This document shows, in pieces, positions 17,113-25,972 of a stretch of DNA of 64,000 bases. The stretch comes from Trebonia kvetii. GTDB lineage: Bacteria > Actinomycetota > Actinomycetes > Streptosporangiales > Streptosporangiaceae. Location: the NCBI RefSeq assembly GCF_007827045.1, contig NZ_RPFW01000004.1, positions 186,001-250,000 on the forward strand. The letters run 5' to 3'. The notes under the pieces were generated by a model. That model was not told the DNA's origin and ran no database searches. It saw nothing but the letters and a program-made list of their open reading frames with translations. Both the position numbers and the translations under genes were made by a program. Position 1 is the first letter of the stretch. Each line of letters starts with the position of its first letter.

Positions 17113-17832
17113 TCAGCCGGAAGTGCCCGACTTCATCACGCCGATCGACAGCAGGTTCACCGATGTCGACTTGCACCCGGTCGAGGAGTACGCCACGTAC
17201 ACCGGCGTCGTCTGGTTCGGCGGATAGATCTGCAGGTAGGTCGTCGGCGTGGGCGAGCACTTTGACTTCGGGTAGTTCAACGCCTGGGTGATCCGAAGCA
17301 GCGTGCTAGCCGTCTGCCCCGGTTGCAGCGTCACCAGGGTGGCCGCGGCCGCGGTCGAGCGCGTCGCCGCCGCGCCCACCTGCGTCACCGGCGTCCCCCC
17401 GGCGAGCGCGACCCCCGGGTAGCCGAACAGCGTGCACTCCGCGTTGGAGATGTTCGTGAACTCGAGGACCTGATACAGCGACCCTGCGGCGCCCTGGGAG
17501 GCCCCGGCCTTGATCGACAGGTCTCGCGTAGCGCAGCCAGGAGTGCCAGAGCCGGTGCCTGCCCCACCACCACCGCCAGTATCGCTAGCCGACGCGCCGC
17601 CCGGCGACGTCGCCGACGAAGGCGCCGACGGCGACGCGACCGCGTGCGGCGTCTGCGACGCCGCAGCCGTCGCCGGCGAAGAAGGCGCGGCGGACGACGC
17701 CGTGGACCCGGCGGTCGTCGCGGGAGTCGGAGACGATCCCGTTGACGCCGTGCAGCCCACGGCGGCCGCCACTGCGGCAACAGCGGTCACCATGCCTGCC
17801 CCCCGAAGCAGCAGTGAACCGGAACCCGTCAT
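17113..17832 (-). CDS. DUF4232-type lipoprotein
   Basis: A 239-residue exported protein. The ATG at 17832 gives a signal peptide whose lipobox ends AAVGC, followed by a long Ala/Ser/Thr/Pro-rich linker to about residue 100 and a DUF4232 domain: CATRDLSIKAG, LEFTNISNAECTLFGYPGV, LQPGQTASTLLRI and a Cys near the end (STGCKSTSV). The domain is a small extracytoplasmic beta-sandwich of unknown function. The frame is open much farther upstream, but only this start gives the signal peptide. Confidence 0.8.
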   Translation of the reverse strand: MTGSGSLLLRGAGMVTAVAAVAAAVGCTASTGSSPTPATTAGSTASSAAPSSPATAAASQTPHAVASPSAPSSATSPGGASASDTGGGGGAGTGSGTPGCATRDLSIKAGASQGAAGSLYQVLEFTNISNAECTLFGYPGVALAGGTPVTQVGAAATRSTAAAATLVTLQPGQTASTLLRITQALNYPKSKCSPTPTTYLQIYPPNQTTPVYVAYSSTGCKSTSVNLLSIGVMKSGTSG

Positions 17833-17940
17833 CGCCAACCACCCCTCATCGGTGCTCCGCCACACACTATGACGACGCTGTCCGGTTGGCAGGGGTTGGG
17901 ACACGATTATCCCAGTCTGTAAGGGGGGATGTAGCTTCCC

Positions 17941-18840
17941 ATGACGGTCCCCCTGCCTGACCTGTTCAAGAGAGTAACTCTGACCCCAGGCGGAGTCAGG
18001 ATTAACGCCCTGGCGGGCGGCAACGAACGGGGCACACCGGTCCTCCTGCTGCACGGCTACCCGCAGACCCACGTCATGTGGCATCACGTGGCCCCCGACC
18101 TGGCCAGGGACCACATGGTCGTGCTCACCGACCTGCGCGGCTACGGCGACAGCGGCAAGCCGTCCGGCGGCCCGACTCACGACGGTTACGCCAAGCGCAC
18201 CATGGCGTATGACCAGGTCCTGGCGATGCGCGCGCTCGGCTTTGAGCGGTTCGCCGTGGCCGGGCACGACAGGGGCGCGCGCGTCGCGCACCGGATGGCC
18301 CTGGACTACCCGCAGTGCGTGACCAGGATCGCGGTCCTCGACATCGTCCCCACCAGGCACGCGCTGCGCACCGCCGACAAAGACTTCGGCCAGGCGTACT
18401 GGCACTGGTTCTTCCTCGCCCAGCCCGAACCGCTCCCCGAGCACCTGATCGGTGCCGACCCGGTCGGCTGGGTGCGCGGCCGGATGAGCTCGCTGCGCCG
18501 CGGCGGCCTACCCTTCGACGCCCAGGCGGTCAGCGAGTACGTGCGCTGCTTCAGGGAGCCGGCTGCCATCCACGCCTCGTGCGAGGACTACCGCGCCGCC
18601 GTCGGCGCCGACCTCGACGACGACGACGCGGCCGCCGCCCGCGGCCAGCGGGTCACCGCACCACTGCTCGCCCTGTGGGGCGAGCACGGCTTCGTCGGCC
18701 GCCACTACGGCGACGTCACGGAAATCTGGCGCGAATACGCCAACGACGTGCGCGGCCATTCCCTGCCCTGCGGCCACTACCTCGCGGAAGAAGCCCCGCT
18801 TGAAACCACCGCGGCCCTCCGCGATTTCCTCAAGGGATGA
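17941..18840 (+). CDS. Alpha/beta hydrolase, haloacetate dehalogenase-like
   Basis: A 299-residue alpha/beta hydrolase. It has the oxyanion HGYPQTH motif, DLRGYGDSGKP, the nucleophile elbow AGHDRGARVAHR with Asp (not Ser), and a late CGHYLAEEAP with the catalytic His. The Asp nucleophile followed by Arg at +1 and +4 and the AYWHWFFLAQP segment match fluoroacetate/haloacetate dehalogenases, where Arg binds the carboxylate and His-Trp the halide. Epoxide hydrolase activity is an alternative. It is preceded by a 109 bp intergenic region shared with the divergent DUF4232 gene. Confidence 0.85.
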   Translation: MTVPLPDLFKRVTLTPGGVRINALAGGNERGTPVLLLHGYPQTHVMWHHVAPDLARDHMVVLTDLRGYGDSGKPSGGPTHDGYAKRTMAYDQVLAMRALGFERFAVAGHDRGARVAHRMALDYPQCVTRIAVLDIVPTRHALRTADKDFGQAYWHWFFLAQPEPLPEHLIGADPVGWVRGRMSSLRRGGLPFDAQAVSEYVRCFREPAAIHASCEDYRAAVGADLDDDDAAAARGQRVTAPLLALWGEHGFVGRHYGDVTEIWREYANDVRGHSLPCGHYLAEEAPLETTAALRDFLKG

Positions 18841-18857
18841 ATTCGCGTTAGCCTGCC

Positions 18858-19409
18858 GTGATGCCCGACCTGCGCACGGACCGCCTCACCCTCCGCTCGT
18901 GGCGTGAATCCGACATCAAGCCGTGGGCGGAGATGAACGCCGATCCCGAGGTCAGGCAATACCTGGGGGACGTGCTGACTCGTGAGCAGAGCGCGGCCTC
19001 GGCAGCACATTTCCAGGCCCAGCTCGACGAACGGGGCTTTGGGTTCTGGGCCGTCGAAGTGCGCGGCACCGGCGAGTTCATCGGCTTCACCGGCCTGGAC
19101 CAGGTGGACGAGGGCCTGCCTTTTACCGGGATTGAGATCGGCTGGCGGCTGGCCCGCTCGGCGTGGGGAAACGGTTACGCCACGGAGGCCGCCCTGGCCG
19201 GCCTCGCCTTCGGTTTCCAGGCCCTCGCGCTACCCGAAATCCTGGCGGTGACGACCGTCGGCAACCTTCGCTCCCAGGCGGTCATGCGCCGCATCGGCAT
19301 GACCCGCGACCCCGCCGATGACTTCGACGACCCCACCGAGCCGGACGGCCTGCTACGCAGGAACGTGCTGTACCGGATCCGCCCGCAGGCACTCATGTCA
19401 AAAGAATGA
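18858..19409 (+). CDS. GNAT family N-acetyltransferase (RimJ/RimL type)
   Basis: A 183-residue acetyltransferase. It begins LRTDRLTLRSWRESDIKPW, has the EIGWRLARSAWGNGYATEA acetyl-CoA pyrophosphate loop region and ends NLRSQAVMRRIGM, all typical of the Acetyltransf_3 subgroup that modifies protein N-termini or small amines. GTG at 18858 and ATG at 18861 are both possible starts. It follows the hydrolase by 17 bp, so the two may be co-transcribed. The 3' end overlaps the convergent monooxygenase gene by 17 bp. Confidence 0.88.
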   Translation: MMPDLRTDRLTLRSWRESDIKPWAEMNADPEVRQYLGDVLTREQSAASAAHFQAQLDERGFGFWAVEVRGTGEFIGFTGLDQVDEGLPFTGIEIGWRLARSAWGNGYATEAALAGLAFGFQALALPEILAVTTVGNLRSQAVMRRIGMTRDPADDFDDPTEPDGLLRRNVLYRIRPQALMSKE

Positions 19410-20742
19410 TCATCCCGAACGGTTGCGTGCCTCGCCCCCTCCCAACTATGACCCTCCGGGCATGGCAACCAAAAGCCGCGCTTCGCACGCCGAAGCCGCT
19501 AGCTAATCGCCCCTGCTGCGGCGCGTACAGCCAGTCGCTGGCCGCGTAGTCGTCGGGCGCCCGCCTCGCCTGCGGTGCGGACTCCCAGACCTGCCGCGCC
19601 CGCGCTACCCTGATCGCCCGCGCGGCCCGCCGCGCCTGGTACCCGGCGAGCGCGTCCTGCACCCCGCGCGGTCCAGGGCAGTCGCGCAGCACGTCGGCGA
19701 GCGCGGCGGCGTCCTCGATCGCCTGGCAGGCACCCTGGGCGAGGTAGCCGGGCATGGGGTGCACCGCGTCACCGAGCAGCGCGATCCGCCCGTTCGTCCA
19801 CGAAGCGAGCGGCGCCCTGTCGATCATCCGCAGGCAGCGCTTGCGGCGCAGCGAGCGCACCGCGGCGCGCACCGGCGCCGCGGCCAAGGAGAACGCCTCC
19901 GCGAGTTCGTCAGGCCCGCCCCACTCCTGACCGCTCCCGGTGTCCGCCCGCCCCTGGCCGGTGCCGCCCGGGGAAGCGGCGCCGGCCAGGGGACCGAGGG
20001 GGGAGGGTTGGACCAGGGGATACTGATGGCTGCGAAAGACGGCGACCTGCTCGTAAGCCTCGCCGATCCGGATTGGGTACCTGGTGAAGTGCGCGTCTGG
20101 CCCCATCCAGGCGACGACCTCGTCGCGCGCCTCATCCGGGGCGAGCGCGTCAGCGGACACCGCGCCCCGGTAAGCGGCCCAGCCCTCGCCGGACGGCGCG
20201 CCGCGGCCGACAAGACCGCGCGCCACCGAGCGCGCGCCGTCCGCCGCGAGGACCACATCGCCCGCGTAAACCCGCCCGCCGGCGCAGGAGACGACCGCGC
20301 CGCCCATCACGGACGAGGCCTGGCGGGACTGGTCCACCGCGATGGCCGCACGCCCCGGCCGCAGTTCGACGTCCGCGTCGGTGCAGCCGTCCGCGAGCAC
20401 CGACAGCAGGTCGGCGCGGCCGATCACCACGTACGGCGTCCCGTAGCGAGCAGTTAATGGGGCGCCCAGGTCAAGCTCGGCGAGTTCGGCGCCGCTGCCC
20501 AGCTCGCGCAGGAGTGCGCGGCGGGGCCGCGAGCCGAGGTCGAGCACGTGATCGAGGAGCCCGAGCAGGGACAGCACGGCGGTCGCGTTCGGTGCGAGGC
20601 GCAGCGCGGGACCCGGCTGTGCGAACCGGGCGGCACGCTCGAGCACCTGAACCCGGTGGCCGCCCTGAGCGAGCGCGAGCGCGGCGGTGAGCCCGCCGAT
20701 TCCGCCTCCGATGACGATGATCTCCACCGCGTTCACCCCCAT
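19393..20742 (-). CDS. FAD-dependent monooxygenase
   Basis: A 449-residue class A flavoprotein hydroxylase. It has the dinucleotide fold IVIGGGIGGLTAALALAQ, the VLERA strand end, VIGRADLLSVL and the FAD-ribityl motif ALLGDAVHPMPGYLAQGACQ. A Gly/Pro-rich insertion (PLAGAASPGGTGQGR region, about residue 250) is unusual. It is divergent from an IclR regulator gene whose operator-like site lies in the 78 bp between them, which suggests IclR-controlled aromatic hydroxylation (inference). The last about 30 residues have no counterpart in typical members. Confidence 0.85.
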   Translation of the reverse strand: MGVNAVEIIVIGGGIGGLTAALALAQGGHRVQVLERAARFAQPGPALRLAPNATAVLSLLGLLDHVLDLGSRPRRALLRELGSGAELAELDLGAPLTARYGTPYVVIGRADLLSVLADGCTDADVELRPGRAAIAVDQSRQASSVMGGAVVSCAGGRVYAGDVVLAADGARSVARGLVGRGAPSGEGWAAYRGAVSADALAPDEARDEVVAWMGPDAHFTRYPIRIGEAYEQVAVFRSHQYPLVQPSPLGPLAGAASPGGTGQGRADTGSGQEWGGPDELAEAFSLAAAPVRAAVRSLRRKRCLRMIDRAPLASWTNGRIALLGDAVHPMPGYLAQGACQAIEDAAALADVLRDCPGPRGVQDALAGYQARRAARAIRVARARQVWESAPQARRAPDDYAASDWLYAPQQGRLASGFGVRSAAFGCHARRVIVGRGRGTQPFGMIILLT

Positions 20743-20788
20743 CGTCGCAACTGGGAACGGCTCCGCCGGTCACAGCAATGTGTCGGAT

Positions 20789-20805
20789 GAATTCACAGTG
20801 TATTC
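20789..20805. promoter_or_regulatory. Candidate IclR operator
   Basis: A 17 bp near-perfect dyad, GAATTCACAGTGTATTC (GAATnCACnGTGnATTC), sits between the divergent monooxygenase and IclR genes, 16 bp from the IclR GTG. Size and position fit an autoregulatory IclR-family operator. Confidence 0.5.
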
Positions 20806-20820
20806 GCCTAAAATTCTGTT

Positions 20821-21470
20821 GTGAAGAACAAGCCGCCATACGCGATCGAGTCGGTTGACAATGCGTTGCGCATTCTGCAACTGCTGCGCGATTCCGGCCG
20901 GGCGCGTGTCTCGGATGTGGCGGGAGAGCTCGGCATCGCACGGTCGACGGCGCACCGGCTGCTCGCCATGCTCGTCTACCGCGACTTCGCCATCCAGGCG
21001 GAGGACCGCTCCTACCACTGCACACCGTGGAGTCCGCCCAGATCCTGCGGGTCGGCGACCGTCAGGGCACGGTGCTGCCCGCGTGGAAGACCTCCGGCGG
21101 CAAGGCGCTGCTCGCCGAGTTGCCAGCCGCCCAGCTCACCGCACTGCTCGGCGGCGGAGGAGGCCGGCCGCCCGAGGGGATGACCGCCGCCGAGCGCCGC
21201 GCCCTCGTCGGCGAGCTCCGCCTGGTCCGCGACCGCGGCTACGCGGAGAACATCGAAGAGTCGGAGTCCGGCGTCTGCGCCGTCGGCGTGTGCGTCAGGG
21301 ACCAGGCGGGCGAGCCGGTGGCAGCCCTGTCAGTCTCCGCCCCGTCCGTCCGCTACACGCAGGATCGCGCTCGCCTGTTCGTCCGCGAACTGCTCACCAC
21401 CATCGTCCGCGCCCAGGCCGACATCGCCGCCGACGCCGCCTCAAACGCTGGCATCGGCTCCGCCCGCTAA
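20821..21470 (+). pseudogene. IclR-family regulator with internal deletion and frameshift
   Basis: From the GTG at 20821 the N-terminal winged helix is intact: AIESVDNALRILQLLRDSG, DVAGELGIARSTAHRLLAML and DFAIQAEDRSYH. At about 21015 the frame departs. The effector-binding domain resumes in another frame from about 21015 to 21470 (LHTVESAQILRVGDRQGTVL, TSGGKALLAELP, GVCAVGVCVRDQAGEPVAALSVSAP). About 60 residues linking the two domains in normal IclR proteins are missing, and the join is out of frame. The first frame continues only to 21183 with Arg/Pro-rich nonsense. A truncated DNA-binding fragment could still be made and bind the operator. Confidence 0.8.
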
Positions 21471-22343
21471 CGCCAGCTCTCGCGCCAGCTCCGTCAGCGC
21501 GGCGCCGAGCGGCGCGTCAATGGTCGCGGTCGCCAGCGCGTCCCCGCGGGTCGCGCCCTGGTTCACGATTACCACCGGGATCGCGAGCGCAGCGGCGTGG
21601 CGCACGTACCGGAACCCCGACATGACCGTCAATGACGAGCCGAGCACGACGAGCGCCGATGACGCCGACACCAGCGAGAAGCACGCGTCGACCCGCGCCC
21701 GCGGCACGTTCTCACCGAAGAAGACCACGTCGGGCTTGAGCACCCCGCCGCAGGACTGGCAGTCAGCCACGGTGAACCCGGCGGTTTCCTCGAACGCGAC
21801 ATCGCCATCGGGATTGACAGCGGGCTCGGCGCGCATCTCGGCCGCCGTCCATGCCGGGTTGGCCGCCCGCAGCCGGTCGTCAAGCGCTTCGCGCGACGTC
21901 CGCTCCCAGCACGACAGGCACACCACGCGGTGCAGCGAGCCGTGCAGCTCCGTGACGGTCTCAGCACCTGCCGCCTGGTGCAACCCGTCCACGTTCTGCG
22001 TGATGATCCCGGCGACGAGGCCCGCGCGCTCGAGCGCCGCCACCGCGCGGTGCCCGGCGTTCGGCGCCGCGCCCGTCACGTGCCGCCAGCCCAGGTGCGA
22101 GCGCGCCCAGTACCGCTGCCGCGCCGAAGCGGAGCCGGTGAACTCCTGATAGGTCATCGGCTGCCCTGTCCGCCGCGCCTGGCCGCTCGGCCCCCGGTAG
22201 TCGGGAATCCCGGACTCCGTCGACAGTCCCGCGCCGCTCATCACGGCGACGTTGCCCTCGCGAAGCAGCCGGGCGAGCACACCGAACGGTTGCGCCTTAC
22301 TCCCCAGGCCCCCCGCCTCCGCCACCAGTTCAGCTTGCGTCAC
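21441..22343 (-). CDS. Sir2-family NAD-dependent protein deacylase
   Basis: About 300 residues from a GTG at 22343 (VTQAELVAEAGG); an extension to 22391 lacks conservation. Sirtuin motifs are GAGLSTESGIPDYRG, ITQNVDGLHQAAG, the catalytic ELHGSLHRVVCLSC with the first zinc Cys pair, CQSCGGVLKPDVVFFGENVP with the second pair, and GSSLTVMSG. All catalytic residues are present. It probably deacetylates acyl-CoA synthetases or chromatin-like proteins, as in relatives. Its 3' end overlaps the broken IclR gene by 30 bp. Confidence 0.9.
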   Translation of the reverse strand: MTQAELVAEAGGLGSKAQPFGVLARLLREGNVAVMSGAGLSTESGIPDYRGPSGQARRTGQPMTYQEFTGSASARQRYWARSHLGWRHVTGAAPNAGHRAVAALERAGLVAGIITQNVDGLHQAAGAETVTELHGSLHRVVCLSCWERTSREALDDRLRAANPAWTAAEMRAEPAVNPDGDVAFEETAGFTVADCQSCGGVLKPDVVFFGENVPRARVDACFSLVSASSALVVLGSSLTVMSGFRYVRHAAALAIPVVIVNQGATRGDALATATIDAPLGAALTELARELALAGGADASV

Positions 22344-22455
22344 CCCTCCATGCTGCCATGGGAGACGCGCTGTTGAATCCCGCCGCCGCACCGCCTGGCG
22401 GGTAAAGCCGCACCGGCCCGCGCCGTCGCCGCCAGGCAGGGTTCATGATGGACGG

Positions 22456-23277
22456 GTGTGCACCGTTGTCGTCAGCCTTGAGCCGGGGGAGCGGATGCCG
22501 CTTCGCCTGCTCGGCGTCCGTGACGAACTGACCGACCGCCCGTGGCGCCCGCCGGCCAGGCACTGGCCCGGCTTGCCGCTGATCGGCGGGATCGACGACC
22601 AGGCGGGCGGCACCTGGCTCGCCGTCCACCCCGGCATACCGCGAGTGGCCTGCCTGCTCAACGCCCGCGGCCAGTTCGCCGACCCGGCAGGAAGGCGCAG
22701 CAGGGGAGAGCTGCCGCTGCGCGCGGCGACCGACGGGCCAGGCGTCCTCCGCGACCTCGCGGGCGATCCGGCCGCACTCGCCGCCTATGACCCGTTCATC
22801 CTGATCTGCGCCACGACGGACGCGGTGACCGTGCTGACCTGGCCGGGCGCGGAGCACGCGGCGGCCGGCCGCGCCGCGGCAGCCGCACCGCGCGCCGTCA
22901 GGGAACTCGCTCCGGGCACGCACCTGTTCACCAACGCAGGCCATGCTTACCCGGCCGGCCCAGGCGACCCCGCGGCCGAGCCGAAGGCCGTCCACTTCGC
23001 CGAGAAGTTCGCCGCCGCCCGTCCCTCCGCCGACCCGGCGCTCCCTGTGGCGGCTGCCTGGGGCGACTGGCTCACCCTGGCGGCGGGCGACGGCCTCGAT
23101 CCCGCCGACCCCGCCGCCATCGTCGTCGGCAAGAACCTGCCCGACGGCCGGGTCTACGGCAGCACCTCGATGACCCTGATCGGCCTCGGCGACGGCGCCG
23201 TCCGCTACGACTTCCAGCCCCGCCCGGGCGGTGGGGATTCGGTCGCGGATGGTTGGTATTCGGTGGCTATGGCATAG
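22456..23277 (+). CDS. NRDE (TANGO2-type) family protein
   Basis: About 273 residues starting VCTVVVSLEPGERMPLRLLGVRDE, which carries the N-terminal Cys2 and the NRDE-like VRDE motif. WLAVHPGIPRVACLLNARG and a late SMTLIGLGDG segment also match PF05742. The family is found from bacteria to the human TANGO2 protein; the Cys2 resembles an Ntn-type nucleophile and links to haem or acyl-lipid handling have been reported. The GTG at 22456 exposes Cys2 and is therefore preferred over longer readings. It is monocistronic and divergent from the sirtuin. Confidence 0.82.
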   Translation: MCTVVVSLEPGERMPLRLLGVRDELTDRPWRPPARHWPGLPLIGGIDDQAGGTWLAVHPGIPRVACLLNARGQFADPAGRRSRGELPLRAATDGPGVLRDLAGDPAALAAYDPFILICATTDAVTVLTWPGAEHAAAGRAAAAAPRAVRELAPGTHLFTNAGHAYPAGPGDPAAEPKAVHFAEKFAAARPSADPALPVAAAWGDWLTLAAGDGLDPADPAAIVVGKNLPDGRVYGSTSMTLIGLGDGAVRYDFQPRPGGGDSVADGWYSVAMA

Positions 23278-23307
23278 CGTCCCGGTGTGTACGGCTATGG
23301 TGCTTCC

Positions 23308-24717
23308 ATGCACAAGGCCAGGACCGCAGCCCTCACCGCCGTGATCGCCGCAGCCGCCGCAGCAGCCACGATGGCGGTCCCCGCCACGCTGACCAGCGCC
23401 GCGGCGTCCGCCTCGGCCGCCGGCAGCGCCGCGTCCGCCGCCGTCAACGTGACTGTGCGCCCCGCCGCGATCAGGCTTCCAGGCGCGCCGCGGCAGGCGC
23501 CGCCCACCACGGCCCAGTGCAAGAAGCTCGACGGCATCGCCTGCTTCAACCCGAACCAGCTCCGTGCCGCGTATCACCTGCCCGCGCTGTACGCGCAGGG
23601 CGTGACGGGCAAAGGCCAGACGATCATGATCGTCGACTCCTTCGGCTCGCCGACGATCAAGGCGGACCTGGCCGCGTTCGACAAGCAGTTCGGCTACCCG
23701 GCCCCGCCGAACTTCACGGTCATCGCCCCGGTCGGCAAGATCACCAAGTTCGACCCCTCGTGGGCCGGGGAGACCACGCTCGACGTGGAGTACGCGCACG
23801 CGCTCGCCCCTGGCGCGAACATCCTGCTCGTCGAGACCCCGGTCTCCGAGACCGAGGGCGTCACCGGCTTCCCGCAGATCGTCGCCGCCGAGAAGTACGC
23901 GATGGCGCACTACAAGGTCAGCGTGATCAGCCAGTCGTTCGGCGCCACCGAGCAGACCTTCCCGAATACCAAGCTTCCTGCCGCGCTGCGCGCCGCCTAC
24001 ACCGACGCGGCAAGCCGCAAGGTCACCGTGCTCGCCGCATCCGGCGACGGCGGCGCCACCGACTACAAGTCCGACCAGGTGAGCTACTACACCAGCCGGG
24101 TCACCTCATGGCCGGACAGCGACCCGCTGGTGACCGCGATCGGCGGCACGCAGCTCAAGCAGACAGCCGCCGGCTACAAGTCGGTGGCCTGGAACGACAC
24201 CTATGACCAGGCCTGGCAGCTGTACGCGAGCGGCTCGGTCGACCCGAACCCGGTGGCGAGCGGCGGCGGCAAGTCCGCCTTCTTCGCCCGCCCGGCGTTC
24301 CAGAACAGCGTGAAGGCCGTCGCCGGCACTCGCCGCGGCGTGCCCGACATCTCGATGAGCGCCGCCTGTGACGGCGCGGTCGACACCTACAGCAGCTATG
24401 GCGGCGCGGCCGGCTGGACGCTTACCTGCGGCACGAGCGAGGCGACTCCCGAGTTCGCCGCGATCGTGGCACTCGCGGACCAGGTCGCCGGGCACCGGCT
24501 CGGCAACATCAACGCGGCCCTGTACAAGCTCTCCGCGCGGCACGTCCCCGGCATCGTGGACGTGACCTCCGGCAACAACACCGTGTCCTTCTTTCAGGGC
24601 ACAAGCGTCAACCCGGTCAAGGTCAAGGGCTACGCGGCGACGAAGGGCTACGACCTGGTGACCGGCGTCGGCACGGTCAGCGCCCCCGCCTTCGTCCACG
24701 AACTAGCCGGCAAGTAA
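23308..24717 (+). CDS. Secreted S53 (sedolisin) family peptidase
   Basis: About 469 residues. A Sec signal peptide (MHKARTAALTAVIAAAAAAA) is followed by an Ala-rich region and the catalytic domain from about residue 80 (LRAAYHLPALYAQGVTGKGQ). The sedolisin residues are visible: Glu and Asp in GETTLDVEYAHALAPG, oxyanion Asp in AASGDGGATDY, and nucleophile Ser in CGTSEATPEFAAIV. A Ca-site-like GYDLVTGVGTV closes the domain. Normal pro-domains are about 150-190 residues; only about 50 residues separate the signal peptide from the mature start, so a classical propeptide is absent. Activity would be endopeptidase at acidic pH. Confidence 0.88.
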   Translation: MHKARTAALTAVIAAAAAAATMAVPATLTSAAASASAAGSAASAAVNVTVRPAAIRLPGAPRQAPPTTAQCKKLDGIACFNPNQLRAAYHLPALYAQGVTGKGQTIMIVDSFGSPTIKADLAAFDKQFGYPAPPNFTVIAPVGKITKFDPSWAGETTLDVEYAHALAPGANILLVETPVSETEGVTGFPQIVAAEKYAMAHYKVSVISQSFGATEQTFPNTKLPAALRAAYTDAASRKVTVLAASGDGGATDYKSDQVSYYTSRVTSWPDSDPLVTAIGGTQLKQTAAGYKSVAWNDTYDQAWQLYASGSVDPNPVASGGGKSAFFARPAFQNSVKAVAGTRRGVPDISMSAACDGAVDTYSSYGGAAGWTLTCGTSEATPEFAAIVALADQVAGHRLGNINAALYKLSARHVPGIVDVTSGNNTVSFFQGTSVNPVKVKGYAATKGYDLVTGVGTVSAPAFVHELAGK

Positions 24718-24721
24718 CCGG

Positions 24722-25183
24722 CTATAGCCGGCGCAGCAGGTCCGGCAGGCCGCGCGGGTAGACGTCCTCCGTGGTGGCGTCGAGTTCTTCGAGGGTCCAC
24801 CAGCGGTGGTCGGCGATCCCGTCGCTGACGTGCATCGCGGCGACCGCGCCGAGCGGCCGTTCCTCCTCGGGCACCCGGCCGACGAAGTAGTGGTCGTGCT
24901 GCAGGCACAGCGTCGGGGTGCCGCGCAGGTTGGCCCATTGCACGTTGGACTCGGCGTGCACCTCCCGCGGCGGTACGGGCACGTCCGCCCAGCCGGTCTC
25001 CTCGAGCAGTTCGCGGCGCGCCGCGGTGTGCGAGTCCTCGCCGTCCTCGGCGCCCCCGCCCGGCGTGGACCAGTGCCGTCCCTTGGGCGGCATGTCGTCG
25101 TAGAAGAACAGCAGCACCCGGCCAGCCGGGTCGATCGCGATCACGCGCCCCGCCAGGCGCTCGGGATACTCGGGTTCGGCCAC
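24722..25183 (-). CDS. NUDIX hydrolase
   Basis: A 153-residue pyrophosphohydrolase with a complete Nudix box GGAEDGEDSHTAARRELLEETGW. The surrounding strands (GRVLLFFYDDM, HWSTPGGG) are typical of small NUDIX proteins that sanitise nucleotides or hydrolyse NDP-sugars; the substrate is not deducible. It is convergent with the S53 gene with 4 bp between stops, and a 14 bp palindrome (CCGGCTATAGCCGG) spans the junction. Confidence 0.9.
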   Translation of the reverse strand: MAEPEYPERLAGRVIAIDPAGRVLLFFYDDMPPKGRHWSTPGGGAEDGEDSHTAARRELLEETGWADVPVPPREVHAESNVQWANLRGTPTLCLQHDHYFVGRVPEEERPLGAVAAMHVSDGIADHRWWTLEELDATTEDVYPRGLPDLLRRL

Positions 25184-25236
25184 CCGACCATTGAACCTTA
25201 GGGCGGTACCCGGCCGCGGCCCGGTAGCCTGGCGCG

Positions 25237-25956
25237 GTGCTTGAACGTGTCACGGTCACCAGCTACCTGGCCCCGCTGCGGGAGGGCGGCAGCCTGCCCG
25301 GTCTCGTGGAGGCGGACAACCTCGGCACCTACGTGCTCAAGTTCCGCGGCGCGGGCCAGGGGCCACTCGCCCTGGTCGCGGAGATCATCGGCGGCGAGCT
25401 TGCCAGGCGGCTCGGCTTCCGCACTCCGGAGCTCGCCCTCGCGGACCTCGACCCGCGTATCGCCAGGAGCGAGCCGGACGAGGAGATCCAGGACCTGCTC
25501 AAGGCGAGCGCCGGAATCAACCTGGCCGTCGACTACCTGCCGGGCAGCGCCGGGTTCGACCCGCTCGGCTGGACCGCCGACGAAGACTTCGCCAGCGAGC
25601 TGCTCTGGTTCGACGCGCTGATCCAGAACGTCGACCGCACCTGGCGCAACCCCAACCTGCTTGTCTGGCACAAGAACATCTGGCTGATCGACCACGGCGC
25701 CGCGCTGTACTTTCACCATGACTGGTCCCGCGCCGCGCCTGACAAGCCGTTCGACGCGCGCCAGCACGTAGTGAAGGACCGCGCCAAGCGGCTCGCCGAG
25801 GCGCACGAGAGGCTCGCGCCGAAAATCACCGCGGAACTGCTCGCGGAGGTCACCGGCGACGTGCCGCCCGACTGGTTCGGCGAGCGCGGCGCGGACGCCT
25901 ACGCCGCACAGCTGCTCAACCGCGCACCGCTCGTCCCCGAGGTGATCAGGCTATGA
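25237..25956 (+). CDS. HipA-like kinase-fold protein (HipA_2 family)
   Basis: A 239-residue protein that begins LERVTVTSYLAPLREGGSLP and has the HipA/PI3K-like catalytic segments WFDALIQNVDRTWRNPNLL and WLIDHGAALYFH, with Asn/Asp residues where HipA kinases bind ATP-Mg. It belongs to the small HipA-like family usually encoded beside a DUF3037 protein, as here (16 bp upstream of it). The GTG at 25237 has little leader sequence, so it may be leaderless. Role is unknown; a toxin role is not established for this family. Confidence 0.8.
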   Translation: MLERVTVTSYLAPLREGGSLPGLVEADNLGTYVLKFRGAGQGPLALVAEIIGGELARRLGFRTPELALADLDPRIARSEPDEEIQDLLKASAGINLAVDYLPGSAGFDPLGWTADEDFASELLWFDALIQNVDRTWRNPNLLVWHKNIWLIDHGAALYFHHDWSRAAPDKPFDARQHVVKDRAKRLAEAHERLAPKITAELLAEVTGDVPPDWFGERGADAYAAQLLNRAPLVPEVIRL

Positions 25957-25972
25957 GCCCCGAGGTGTCCTC

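Noticed and set aside
22330-23910. 526-residue minus-strand open frame across NRDE and S53 genes
   Set aside because: Antisense shadow spanning two clear plus-strand genes.
24718-24731. Palindrome CCGGCTATAGCCGG between convergent genes as terminator
   Set aside because: No loop and only 7 bp arms; too weak to call beyond a mention.
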